Below, one piece after another: positions 1-7,329 of a stretch of 19,439 nucleotides of DNA; the first letter of the stretch is position 1; each line of letters begins with the position of its first letter. The notes under the pieces are model-generated. The model was not told the origin of the DNA. It worked only from the letters and a program-made list of their open reading frames with translations, and did no database searches. The translations under genes were made by a program, and so were the position numbers. This DNA is from JBGTCY01 sp041748615 (GTDB lineage: Bacteria > Bacteroidota > Bacteroidia > Chitinophagales > CAIOSU01): contig JBGTCY010000133.1 in the NCBI GenBank assembly GCA_041748615.1, forward strand, positions 1-19,439. Reading direction: 5' to 3'.

Positions 1-126
1 GGATGCGTCTTTGAGCGAGAAAATGGCAAATCCGGCACTAAGCAAATCTTTCAGACCATAGGTGGAATTGATTTTTCGATGGTCATCAATACCTGCAAAA
101 CCTTCTGTTACGAGTTTGAGTAAGTA
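1..126 (-). pseudogene. ISNCY-type transposase, N-terminal fragment without start codon
   Basis: Read on the minus strand, this frame is open from position 126 to the left edge and encodes about 42 residues that include DDHRKINSTY followed by FAIFSLKDAS. This is the conserved opening of an ISNCY-group transposase family, whose usual form is roughly IPDHR, then Y-L-x-D, then FAMFSLKDPS. The gene would continue beyond the window. No ATG, GTG or TTG lies in frame upstream: a TAA stop at 127-129 falls almost exactly where the start is expected, given the short leader these proteins have before the DHR motif. It is therefore probably a decayed or 5'-clipped insertion sequence copy. The family call rests on motif recognition alone. 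Confidence 0.65.
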
Positions 127-779
127 TTATCAATTTCCGGCTGAACGGCATATTCTGTATTATATCGTTTTTTCTATATTCATGTTCTTCCGGAGACGGA
201 AAACAGGTTCAGAATGCCCCTGTAATCATTGGCGGATTGGAATGGATGGCGCGCAGTATTGATGCCGCGGTTTACGCCAATGGCGATGCGATTCCTCACG
301 TTACAGACCCGGCTGAGTGGAGAACGCTGCAAACGGGCGCGTGGACATATTACGACAATAACCCCGAAAACGGAACCATTTACAGCAAGCTCTACAATTG
401 GTATGCTATAAACGATAGCCGGGAACTGTGTCCCGAAGGGTGGCGCGTGGCTTCCGGTGATGATTGGGAGAGGCTGGTCGCGGCTTCGGGCGGGGCGGAT
501 AGCGCGGCAGCGCATCTGAAGGCAACGGATTACCGCGAAGCGCCAGAAGCCGAAGCGGACAGCACCCCCGGATTTTCCGCCTTGCCGGGCGGCAACCGCA
601 GGGACGATGGCGGATTTAACGGCATCGACTTGTCAGCGCCCTTTTGGACGTCAGATGAAATGGACAGCATCCATGCTTTTGCCCGATACATGAACCGGGC
701 GCACTCGCGCATGGGAAAAAACAGGGGTGATAAAAGAAACGGTCTTGCAGTCAGATGCGTGAAGGATGCTACCCGGTGA
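126..779 (+). CDS. FISUMP-domain lipoprotein (Fibrobacter succinogenes major paralogous domain)
   Basis: From about position 237 the protein carries a FISUMP domain: GLEWMARSI, YYDNNPENG, YNWYAIND, CPEGWRVASGDDW, a GFSALPGG segment, FWTSDE and a closing GLAVRCVKD. Members are secreted or surface lipoproteins of unknown function, common in Bacteroidota and Fibrobacterota. The frame stays open upstream to a TGA at 117-119, and this extension encodes a plausible lipoprotein signal: an Arg-containing start, a hydrophobic stretch (GIFCIISFFLYSC) and a Cys followed by SSGDG. No ATG/GTG/TTG precedes that signal, so initiation would need ATT at 126 or CTG at 141; otherwise the start was lost. TTG 237 is the first standard start but would remove the signal and part of the domain. 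The domain is shorter than usual. The stop lies one base from the convergent radical SAM gene. Confidence 0.65.
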   Translation: MINFRLNGIFCIISFFLYSCSSGDGKQVQNAPVIIGGLEWMARSIDAAVYANGDAIPHVTDPAEWRTLQTGAWTYYDNNPENGTIYSKLYNWYAINDSRELCPEGWRVASGDDWERLVAASGGADSAAAHLKATDYREAPEAEADSTPGFSALPGGNRRDDGGFNGIDLSAPFWTSDEMDSIHAFARYMNRAHSRMGKNRGDKRNGLAVRCVKDATR

Positions 780-780
780 A

Positions 781-2352
781 CTATTGCGCCACGGGTTTAT
801 CCAGTTCGGGTTCAACCCGATCTTTTAATTTTCGCGTGATGCCGACAGCTTTCACGCTGAAAAAATTTTTAATGAAATTCTTATAAAGAATCTGCTCTAA
901 GCGCGATTCGTGCTTTTGGGTGAGCATGTTTCTGACGGTGGCAAACAGCCGGTGGGGACGGAAGATATAGTTGGAAGTATAAAAAAAGATGAGCAGTAAA
1001 AAAACATAGAACTTGACAAACCCCTGGCTGATTTTTTCGCTATACACTTTGCTGGGCCACAGGTCATAAGAATCAATGATTTCTTTCAGGTTATTGTCAT
1101 TGTACAAATTCATGCGTCCTTCCCTGCTCAGGCGTTTGAAGAGTTCGCTGCCGGGATAAGGCGTAAAAACGGCAACGGCAATATCATGCGCACCGTACCA
1201 ACTACATTTCAGCAAAAACCACAAGGTGCTCCAAATATCCCTGTGCGTGTCGTCCGGAAAGCCAATAATCATGTTCAGGTGAATATTCATGCCCGCCCTG
1301 TTGGAGTATTTGATGGATTCCAGCATTTTTTCGGGATTCACCTTTTTTTTCACTTCCTTTAAAACTTTCAGCGAACCCGACTCGGGCGCGTAAGTAATGT
1401 TTTTGCAGCCGGATTCAAATAATATTTTCGCAACTTCATAATCAATGGCTTCCGCGCGCGTGCCTGACGGCAGTTGAAATGAAATTTTCAGATTTCTTCT
1501 TTGAATCTCGCGGCACATTTTGATAATCCAGTCTTTGACGATGATAGCCGTCAGGTCGTATAAATCAAAATTCACTACATTATAAGTTTTATGTAAATAT
1601 TCCAACTCATCCACAAAATTTTCAGGCGGGCGCATGTCGTAAATTCTTCCCCACATCTGAGGGCTGGAGCAAAACGTACAGTCATACGGACAGCCTCTCG
1701 TAGCCATTACGGGAAGCGTGTTGCCTCGATAAACCCCGTGCGTCATTTTGTTGGTGAAGTATTTGTCTAACGGAAACAATTCCCAAGCCGGACGGGGGAT
1801 GTCTGCTATGTTGCTGATGCGCTTTTGTCTTTTATTATATGCGATGCCGGTTTCATTTCGGAATGCGATTCCGTCAATTCCGGATACAGCTATATTGAGT
1901 TTTAAGGCTTCCACCAAAGAAAAAATGATTTGCTCGCCTTCGCCCATCACAATAAAATCGAGAGGGGCTTGCTTCATGCATAGTTCGGGAGCGGCAGTCG
2001 CATGTTCACCGCCTGCGATAAGTGTCGCATCGGGAAATCTTTTTCTGATTTCCTTTACCAATTCCCGGTCATGCAGCCAGTTGTTTGTAAACATAAAAGA
2101 GAAACATATCACCTCCGTATCATCATCTATCATTTCCGTAATATACTCCTTGTTGAGTCCGAACAGGAAAATGCCGTCATTAAAATGCTGAATAGTATCA
2201 ATGCCCTCGGCACAGGCGTCAATCACCTGCAACCGATGCCCCGCCTGCTTGAGCACGCCCGCAATGTATGCAAGCCCCAAAGGTGGGGTTGGCATCAGGG
2301 CAAAGGAAGCGCCTTTGTGCAGGATGGGCGGTTTTATCAGGCAAATTTTCAT
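781..2352 (-). CDS. B12-binding domain radical SAM enzyme (523 aa)
   Basis: Residues 1 to about 150 form a cobalamin-binding Rossmann-like domain of the type found in BchE-like and methylase radical SAM enzymes (PTPPLGLAYIAGVL near residue 21, LIAGGEHAT near 111, VMGEGE near 135). The DxHxxG base-off cobalamin motif is not seen, which is usual in this group. The radical SAM core has the CxxxCxxC iron-sulfur motif at C221, C225 and C228 (RGCPYDCTFC). A hydrophobic stretch (YVFLLLIFFYTSNYIF) lies near the C-terminus, so membrane association is possible. Known relatives methylate unactivated carbons or phosphinates, or make rearrangements and ring closures; the substrate cannot be told here. The gene follows another enzyme of this class after 21 bp, likely in one operon that begins at 5493. 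Confidence 0.88.
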   Translation of the reverse strand: MKICLIKPPILHKGASFALMPTPPLGLAYIAGVLKQAGHRLQVIDACAEGIDTIQHFNDGIFLFGLNKEYITEMIDDDTEVICFSFMFTNNWLHDRELVKEIRKRFPDATLIAGGEHATAAPELCMKQAPLDFIVMGEGEQIIFSLVEALKLNIAVSGIDGIAFRNETGIAYNKRQKRISNIADIPRPAWELFPLDKYFTNKMTHGVYRGNTLPVMATRGCPYDCTFCSSPQMWGRIYDMRPPENFVDELEYLHKTYNVVNFDLYDLTAIIVKDWIIKMCREIQRRNLKISFQLPSGTRAEAIDYEVAKILFESGCKNITYAPESGSLKVLKEVKKKVNPEKMLESIKYSNRAGMNIHLNMIIGFPDDTHRDIWSTLWFLLKCSWYGAHDIAVAVFTPYPGSELFKRLSREGRMNLYNDNNLKEIIDSYDLWPSKVYSEKISQGFVKFYVFLLLIFFYTSNYIFRPHRLFATVRNMLTQKHESRLEQILYKNFIKNFFSVKAVGITRKLKDRVEPELDKPVAQ

Positions 2353-2373
2353 CTTTCGCTTTTTCGGGTTCTG

Positions 2374-3795
2374 CTACTTGTCTTTCATCCCTTTTAATCC
2401 GGAAATAACAAACTTGCTGTCCCATAATAAATATCTGACCATGCCGACAGCATAGCGCGCAAAATCATTTATGTTTTTTGTTAGGGACGTCAGGTTTTTA
2501 TAAAAATAGTGGGGGCGGATATAAAATGATTTGTAAAATATTTTTTTTCTGCGCGCAAAATCGTCATAAATCGTTTTGTCTTTCCATTCATTGACGTAAG
2601 GATAAATGTTGAATTCAATTGCTTGTTTCAATTCTTCAAACATGGGTGTGCCGGGATAAGGCGTCAAGGGATTGAAGGAGGCAAAATGCAAATCGGACTG
2701 CGTGACGAATTTTTTTGTTTCGATAAAATCCGCTTCGGTTTCATGCGGGTGTCCTGACATGAAAAAGGCAGCCGCTTCTACGCCTTCTTCGCGGCAAATA
2801 GTGAATGCGGTCAGCGCTTCGTCTGTCACGATATTTTTTTGGTACATATCGAGCATTCTTTGGCTCCCGCTTTCCATGCCGAAATAAATCCGCTTACACC
2901 CGGCCTTTTTCATCCATTGCACCATTTCCCGCTTGATATTATCCGTGCGGCTCAAACATGCCCACTCAACTTTGATGTTTTGCGCAACCATCATTTGGCA
3001 CAACTCAATCACCCTCTTGCTGCTGACGGTAAAAGTATCGTCAATAAAACGGATAGATTTTGTTCCGAAAAGAGATTGCCAGATTTTAATTTCCTCAATG
3101 ATGCGTTCGGCAGTAAGCTTTGTAAGTTCCGTACCATAAGATTTCACGCAGAAATTGCAGGAATAGGGACATCCCCGCGCAGTTTGTATCATGCCGAAGG
3201 GGGAGGCGAGTAAGGGTTCATAGTATTTGTTAGCCGGCAGCAAATCATAACAAGGAATAGGTAGTTCATTGGTGTTTTTAATCCGTTGTTCTCCGCCTTG
3301 TTTCACCAGCCTGCCATCGCCCATATAGGCAATGCCCTGTACTTCATCTATGGGCTTTTTTTCGTCTAAGGCATCAAGCATTTCAGCAAAAATCAAATCC
3401 GGCTCTCCCAGAATGACATAGTCAGCCCATGAATGTTTCAGGGTTTCTTCCGGGAAATGCGTGGCGTAATGTCCGAATAAAATGATGACGGGTCCCGGTA
3501 TCCTGCTCCGAATGGCGCGCAATTCGTCCATATCCTCTTCAAAACATTCAAATCCTGTGATGGATACAATGAGGTCGGGCGCATACTCCTCAATCTTTTT
3601 TATCAGCCCGTCAGTACTCATTTTTTCAGCGATGCAATCAATCAGCTTTACTTCTTTGCATCTCCATTCCCGCGCTATAGCCGCTACTGAGAGCAATTCA
3701 ATCGGGGGCAGCAGGCTTTCCGGAGACACATAAGAACACATGTAGCGCCTTGTGATTTGTTCTTTATTCGGAAGATTGAGCAGAAGTATTTTCAT
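2374..3795 (-). CDS. B12-binding domain radical SAM enzyme (473 aa)
   Basis: An N-terminal cobalamin-binding domain spans about residues 1-150 (SLLPPIELLSVAAI near residue 27, ILFGHYATHFPEE near 105, DYVILGEPD near 135). It is followed by a radical SAM core with CxxxCxxC at C209, C213 and C216 (RGCPYSCNFC), then FIDDTF, GMESGS and PLTPYPGTPMFEEL, all typical of this superfamily. It shares its architecture with the downstream radical SAM gene but differs widely in sequence, so the two probably act on different positions or substrates. It lies 40 bp downstream of a PhyH-type dioxygenase gene on the same strand. Methyl transfer by methylcobalamin is the commonest activity of the class, but no reaction can be assigned from sequence. 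Confidence 0.88.
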   Translation of the reverse strand: MKILLLNLPNKEQITRRYMCSYVSPESLLPPIELLSVAAIAREWRCKEVKLIDCIAEKMSTDGLIKKIEEYAPDLIVSITGFECFEEDMDELRAIRSRIPGPVIILFGHYATHFPEETLKHSWADYVILGEPDLIFAEMLDALDEKKPIDEVQGIAYMGDGRLVKQGGEQRIKNTNELPIPCYDLLPANKYYEPLLASPFGMIQTARGCPYSCNFCVKSYGTELTKLTAERIIEEIKIWQSLFGTKSIRFIDDTFTVSSKRVIELCQMMVAQNIKVEWACLSRTDNIKREMVQWMKKAGCKRIYFGMESGSQRMLDMYQKNIVTDEALTAFTICREEGVEAAAFFMSGHPHETEADFIETKKFVTQSDLHFASFNPLTPYPGTPMFEELKQAIEFNIYPYVNEWKDKTIYDDFARRKKIFYKSFYIRPHYFYKNLTSLTKNINDFARYAVGMVRYLLWDSKFVISGLKGMKDK

Positions 3796-3835
3796 GCTGA
3801 AAATAAGTTCGTATTTAAGGCTAAAGCTAACTTAA

Positions 3836-4717
3836 TCAGGTCGGTAAGTCAACCCTTTTTCTAAATAATGCATCCTTTATTCGTTGCAAAGCAGACTCAT
3901 TTTTCAATGTGGAGTCAATATAGTCTTTTGTATAGAGAATAAGTGACAACTTATTTCTGTCGAAGGGCGTTTGACCGTCCGGTTTTTCGAAATGGTCATA
4001 TTCTAAGAAAAATTCCGGGGAAGCTGCTTTGTAGCTATAGATCAGATTGTCATTCGGGTCATGGATGCTGTAATGAAAAACTTTAGAACCGGCAGGCGCG
4101 ATTACGATATTGATTGCAATCCGATCATCGCCAGATAAATTGGGGGGCGAGAAATGCAGCATCCGGTGATTGTAAATAACCGCATCCCCGGCATGTATAG
4201 GAATCAATTTCCCGTAACGGTCAATGATATATTGATTGAAATCATGAAAGGGCGAGGGGATTTGAGGTCCCCTGAGATTGGTTTTAAACCGGTGTGAAAA
4301 GGGGATAACTCCGAGTGTACCGTTCAGTGTGTTGGTGTCGGTCAGCGGGCACCAGATTCCCATCGAAACATATTTTTCTTCATCCACATAAGTCCAGTCG
4401 GCATGAAGCGGCATCATGCTTTGTCCTCCGGTTTTTTTTACCATGAAATTGCAAAAGAGCGCCCTGTAATCAATCAGTAATTTTTCTATCTCCTCCCCGG
4501 CTGCTTTCAGTATCGTGTGATGCACCTTTTTTTTATACTCCCTGTCTTTGGAAAAATGCGTTGATTGAAACTGTCCGTCAATTGCCGCTTGATGGCTTTT
4601 ATAAAAATCACTGAGGGCTTTCACTTTTTCTTTTGATAAAAAAGGGACTACGACATATCCATTTTCCAGAAATGCTTTTTCAAAAGATGATTCATTAAAA
4701 AGCCGGACATTGTTCAT
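3836..4717 (-). CDS. Phytanoyl-CoA dioxygenase (PhyH) family oxygenase, copy 1
   Basis: A 293-residue Fe(II)/2-oxoglutarate-dependent dioxygenase of the PhyH family. The predicted iron ligands are H105 and D107 (LHADW) and H188 (NHRMLHFSPPN), with R199 in DDRIAINI as the likely 2-oxoglutarate carboxylate ligand. The family hallmark NGTLGVIPFSHR lies near residue 132. Such enzymes hydroxylate, desaturate, epoxidise or halogenate small molecules; in bacteria many are natural-product or sugar-tailoring enzymes rather than lipid degraders. It lies between an Asp/Asn-hydroxylase-like gene (23 bp upstream) and the two radical SAM genes, all on the minus strand, consistent with one transcript. It is one of three PhyH paralogues in the window. 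Confidence 0.87.
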   Translation of the reverse strand: MNNVRLFNESSFEKAFLENGYVVVPFLSKEKVKALSDFYKSHQAAIDGQFQSTHFSKDREYKKKVHHTILKAAGEEIEKLLIDYRALFCNFMVKKTGGQSMMPLHADWTYVDEEKYVSMGIWCPLTDTNTLNGTLGVIPFSHRFKTNLRGPQIPSPFHDFNQYIIDRYGKLIPIHAGDAVIYNHRMLHFSPPNLSGDDRIAINIVIAPAGSKVFHYSIHDPNDNLIYSYKAASPEFFLEYDHFEKPDGQTPFDRNKLSLILYTKDYIDSTLKNESALQRIKDALFRKRVDLPT

Positions 4718-4740
4718 TTTATACGGATGGTATTAGTGCA

Positions 4741-5493
4741 TTACAAAAACGGAACGGTGCGCTGTATAGGAAGATAAACATACCACATTACCGAAAACAA
4801 CTGATGAAACAAGTTGAGGGCAGGCTTCGGAAATATTTTAAAAATACCGTAATGCTTATCAAACCATTTAATGCTTAGCGCTCCCAAAGATTGAGCGCAC
4901 ACCCAGTATTTACGGTCTGCAAACTCGTCTTTTACCACATCGAATACAAGAATAAACCTTCTTTTATCCGAATTGTTCCAGACATGATGAATGTGAGAAT
5001 CACTGAACAGAACCACTTTTCCGTTTTCCCATCCCTGCTCTTTATTATTTACACAGATACCCATGTGGGGGTAAGGGTAGGGGATCTCAATTCCGAGATG
5101 TCCCCTGATGGTTGTATTGGTTTCTCCGATATGCGGAAGAATTTTCGAATGCGGCTCCAACACCGTAAATTCCGCAAAAGTGAAATTGGGAATGGATTTA
5201 AGAAGGGAATACGTCTTGGGGTACTTCTTGCAATTTTCATGATTTTTCCATAAAAAATTATAGAAGTAGATATTTTTCCATGCATTGGGCGCAGAAAGAT
5301 AGGGAGGGTTAGAACTGGACAACTTGATAGGTTTTTTCCCCTCAATCACTTCAATCATTTCATCTCTGATAATGTGCCAGTTGTCTTCAAATGTTTTTAC
5401 CCATGTATAATCTTCATTGCGGTAAAAAGCAGGTTCTAAGCCTTCATGGACGTCCTCTTCAGATAAAAAATATACGGCTTGCGTCATTTTCAA
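4741..5493 (-). CDS. Aspartyl/asparaginyl beta-hydroxylase-like dioxygenase
   Basis: A 250-residue protein with the aspartyl/asparaginyl beta-hydroxylase fold signature. An N-terminal helical part is followed by FTFAEFTVLEPHSKILPHIG, with H121 the first iron ligand, then the RGHLGIEIP segment with R130 and H132. GWENGKVVLFSDSHIHHVWN follows, with H169 the probable second iron ligand by comparison with the family's DSFEHEVWN, and then RRFILVFDV. The family uses two histidines without the acidic ligand of the usual triad. Stand-alone bacterial members hydroxylate amino acids, peptides or lipid chains (LpxO is a relative), so a free metabolite or lipid substrate is more likely than a protein. 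It is the first gene of the minus-strand run and probably sets its transcription start. Confidence 0.82.
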   Translation of the reverse strand: MKMTQAVYFLSEEDVHEGLEPAFYRNEDYTWVKTFEDNWHIIRDEMIEVIEGKKPIKLSSSNPPYLSAPNAWKNIYFYNFLWKNHENCKKYPKTYSLLKSIPNFTFAEFTVLEPHSKILPHIGETNTTIRGHLGIEIPYPYPHMGICVNNKEQGWENGKVVLFSDSHIHHVWNNSDKRRFILVFDVVKDEFADRKYWVCAQSLGALSIKWFDKHYGIFKIFPKPALNLFHQLFSVMWYVYLPIQRTVPFL

Positions 5494-5548
5494 TACGTTT
5501 TGAAGAAATCAGTTTGAAATAGCGATTGTAACTTAGCCCTATTATTTA

Positions 5549-5556
5549 CAAAAATA
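5549..5556 (-). promoter_or_regulatory. Possible Bacteroidota -7 box for the minus-strand operon
   Basis: On the minus strand this octamer reads TATTTTTG and matches the Bacteroidota -7 consensus TAnnTTTG. It lies about 55 bp upstream of the ATG at 5493, at a sensible distance for a leader. No clear TTTG/TTG box was found 19-20 bp further upstream, so support is partial. The region is AT-rich and chance matches are likely. Confidence 0.28.
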
Positions 5557-5638
5557 AAGAAATAGTGGTCTAAACGATTGTTTTTTCGAATGACGTCTTA
5601 TGTAATTGTATATTTTTAATAAGTTGAGTTGCTCTATC

Positions 5639-6340
5639 TTGAATTGGTCAATTATCATATTCTGTTACAACGAAGAAGGAAACATTCAAAATGTTTTTGA
5701 GGATGCGTATTCATTATTAACCGGCATAGCAGACAAATTTGAAATTGTGATTATTGATGATGGCAGTACGGATAATACGCATGCGATTTGCCGGTCAATC
5801 GCTCAAAAACACGGTTTTGTAAAACTCATTGGTCATGAGGTGAATCTTGGTATTGGCATGGCATTGAGGAGCGGGTATCAAGCAGCTACGTGGGATTATT
5901 TGTGCGCCATCCCCGGAGACGGGCAGTTTGATTTGAATGAGTTGAAACACGTTACAGAATTCCCAGTGAGCACTTACTATTCGTATTATCGTCCTAAAAC
6001 AGACTATAATTTATACAGGCAAATGCTAACATGGGCTAACCGACTGTTTAATCAGCATGCGCTGGGTATTTACCTGCGTGACGTAAACTGGATTAAGGTT
6101 TACAAAAAAGAGCATTTGCAGATTACTCAACCGAAATTAAGAAGTTCGCTGATTGAAAGCGAGATATGCGCCAAACTATACAAGTGCAACATTTTACCTG
6201 TTGAAATTCCGTCAAAATATTTGAAGCGGGAGCATGGCGTATCACGGGGGGGAAGTATTCCTACGCTTTTTAAAGCTGTTCGTGAAATGATTCCGCTTTG
6301 GTGGATCATCATTCGATTCAAGCCCTCACAACGGTTCTGA
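5639..6340 (+). CDS. Family 2 glycosyltransferase (dolichol-phosphate-mannose synthase-like)
   Basis: A GT-A fold family 2 glycosyltransferase of about 233 residues. It opens with the canonical strand SIIIFCYNEEGNI (residues 4-16), then EIVIIDDGSTDNT (DDGSTDNT at 40-47) for the sugar nucleotide, VNLGIGMALRSGY, and PGDGQFD at 92-98 as the metal-binding acidic motif. The C-terminal part (IESEICAKLYKC, then HGVSRGG) resembles polyprenyl-phosphate sugar transferases, so the acceptor may be a lipid phosphate. The TTG at 5639 is preferred because it puts the first beta strand directly after the start; an upstream TTG at 5606 would add an unusual leader, and no ATG is available. Its end overlaps the convergent PhyH gene by 15 bp. 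Confidence 0.83.
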   Translation: MNWSIIIFCYNEEGNIQNVFEDAYSLLTGIADKFEIVIIDDGSTDNTHAICRSIAQKHGFVKLIGHEVNLGIGMALRSGYQAATWDYLCAIPGDGQFDLNELKHVTEFPVSTYYSYYRPKTDYNLYRQMLTWANRLFNQHALGIYLRDVNWIKVYKKEHLQITQPKLRSSLIESEICAKLYKCNILPVEIPSKYLKREHGVSRGGSIPTLFKAVREMIPLWWIIIRFKPSQRF

Positions 6341-7252
6341 AACAATTTTCATATTAAATTGAACATCCGTTAACTGACCGATATTAGTCGCTTCGAGATG
6401 TTCGCGCGCTGCCCAACTGAGGAAATCATAAACCGTCTTTTTTTCAAGCGGTTCATGAATCTCCTTCACTTTCTCTCCGCGATAAGGACGGGCGGTGCAG
6501 TTTTCATAAAATGCTTTGTTGGTAATCAGAAAATCATCGCTCTGTGCATAAATTTCGAGCGGACTGCCCGGGATGGCTTCATCTTTATACATGGAAATAA
6601 TTCCCGCTTCTTTTGGAAATATCCCGCTCATCACTATGATGCGCGGTTGCTCTGAATTATTTAAATGTGAATAATGTACCAAACGGTTGTCAAACATTAA
6701 TATATCCCCGGCTTTTAGTACAACCGGAATTAAATATCGCATCAACACATCTTGGTATCCTGCAAATGGAGCGCTGAATGAAATGCCCCGGAAGGGATGG
6801 AAAAAGCGATGCGTCTTGGGAACAACGCACAATGTGCCGTTGGATAAATCCGTGTCCTGCAAAGGAATCCATAAACTAAGCGGTGAATATTTAAACTCGT
6901 CAAGTCCGGTGGAATCCTGATGTAATGTGAAATCGCTTTGCGGTCCGGGCAGTTTGACAATGAATGAATTGATGACTGTTTTGTAATCCTTTAATATCCC
7001 GTCATAGACTGGTTTCAGTATTTCCTTAATGGAATTATGTACCTTTTGTCTGTAATTGATATCATTGGAATACAGGCTGTAAAACATTCCGCCTTCGGGA
7101 GTCTTAAAGTCATGTAATTCTTCATAAAGATTTTTCAGCTTTTCAATATTCTCCGCCCCGATATTTCCATGAATGGCATAGCCGACTTGATGAAGCTGTT
7201 CGCGTAACACTTCATCAATAATTACGGTATGTTTTAAAGGTTCCCAATTCAT
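6326..7252 (-). CDS. Phytanoyl-CoA dioxygenase (PhyH) family oxygenase, copy 2
   Basis: A 308-residue PhyH-family Fe(II)/2-oxoglutarate dioxygenase. Iron ligands are H111 and D113 (LHQDSTGLDEF) and H193 (NRLVHYSHLN); R204 in EQPRIIVMSG probably binds 2-oxoglutarate. NGTLCVVPKTHRF near residue 138 is the family hallmark. It is longer at the C-terminus than the other two copies, with an extra segment after residue 240. It stands alone on the minus strand between two plus-strand genes: it faces the glycosyltransferase gene tail to tail with a 15-bp overlap and diverges from the amidotransferase gene across 77 bp. The substrate is unknown, but the setting argues for tailoring of a small molecule or sugar-lipid. 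Confidence 0.87.
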   Translation of the reverse strand: MNWEPLKHTVIIDEVLREQLHQVGYAIHGNIGAENIEKLKNLYEELHDFKTPEGGMFYSLYSNDINYRQKVHNSIKEILKPVYDGILKDYKTVINSFIVKLPGPQSDFTLHQDSTGLDEFKYSPLSLWIPLQDTDLSNGTLCVVPKTHRFFHPFRGISFSAPFAGYQDVLMRYLIPVVLKAGDILMFDNRLVHYSHLNNSEQPRIIVMSGIFPKEAGIISMYKDEAIPGSPLEIYAQSDDFLITNKAFYENCTARPYRGEKVKEIHEPLEKKTVYDFLSWAAREHLEATNIGQLTDVQFNMKIVSEPL

Positions 7253-7329
7253 GGTATAAAATTATCAATTCATATTTGCTCTGCCAGAGTAAAAGGATTG
7301 TTGCAATTTCGGACTTTATTTTAACAAGC
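7253..7329. other. Divergent intergenic region (PhyH copy 2 / amidotransferase)
   Basis: These 77 bp separate two divergent start codons, so promoters for both directions are expected here. Near-consensus -7 boxes are present: CATATTTG at about 7271-7278 on the plus strand, and TAATTTTA just upstream of the minus-strand ATG. Neither has a convincing upstream partner box, so the sites are only candidates. Confidence 0.25.

Noticed and set aside
62..262. Short plus-strand frame starting GTG near the left edge
   Set aside because: It overlaps the FISUMP lipoprotein in another frame and has no recognisable sequence; the FISUMP frame has domain and signal support.
2002..2455. Overlapping plus-strand frames of 84-131 codons
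   Set aside because: They are antisense to the B12-binding N-terminus of the first radical SAM gene and show no domain features.
781..5605. RiPP precursor peptide next to the radical SAM pair
   Set aside because: Small frames here are antisense or out-of-frame shadows of the enzyme genes; none has a leader-plus-core look, and the gaps between the genes are too short.
7276..7329. Longer amidotransferase start at TTG 7276
   Set aside because: The added 18 residues precede the family's usual N-terminus, and an ATG at 7330 is well placed before the Cys-rich start.
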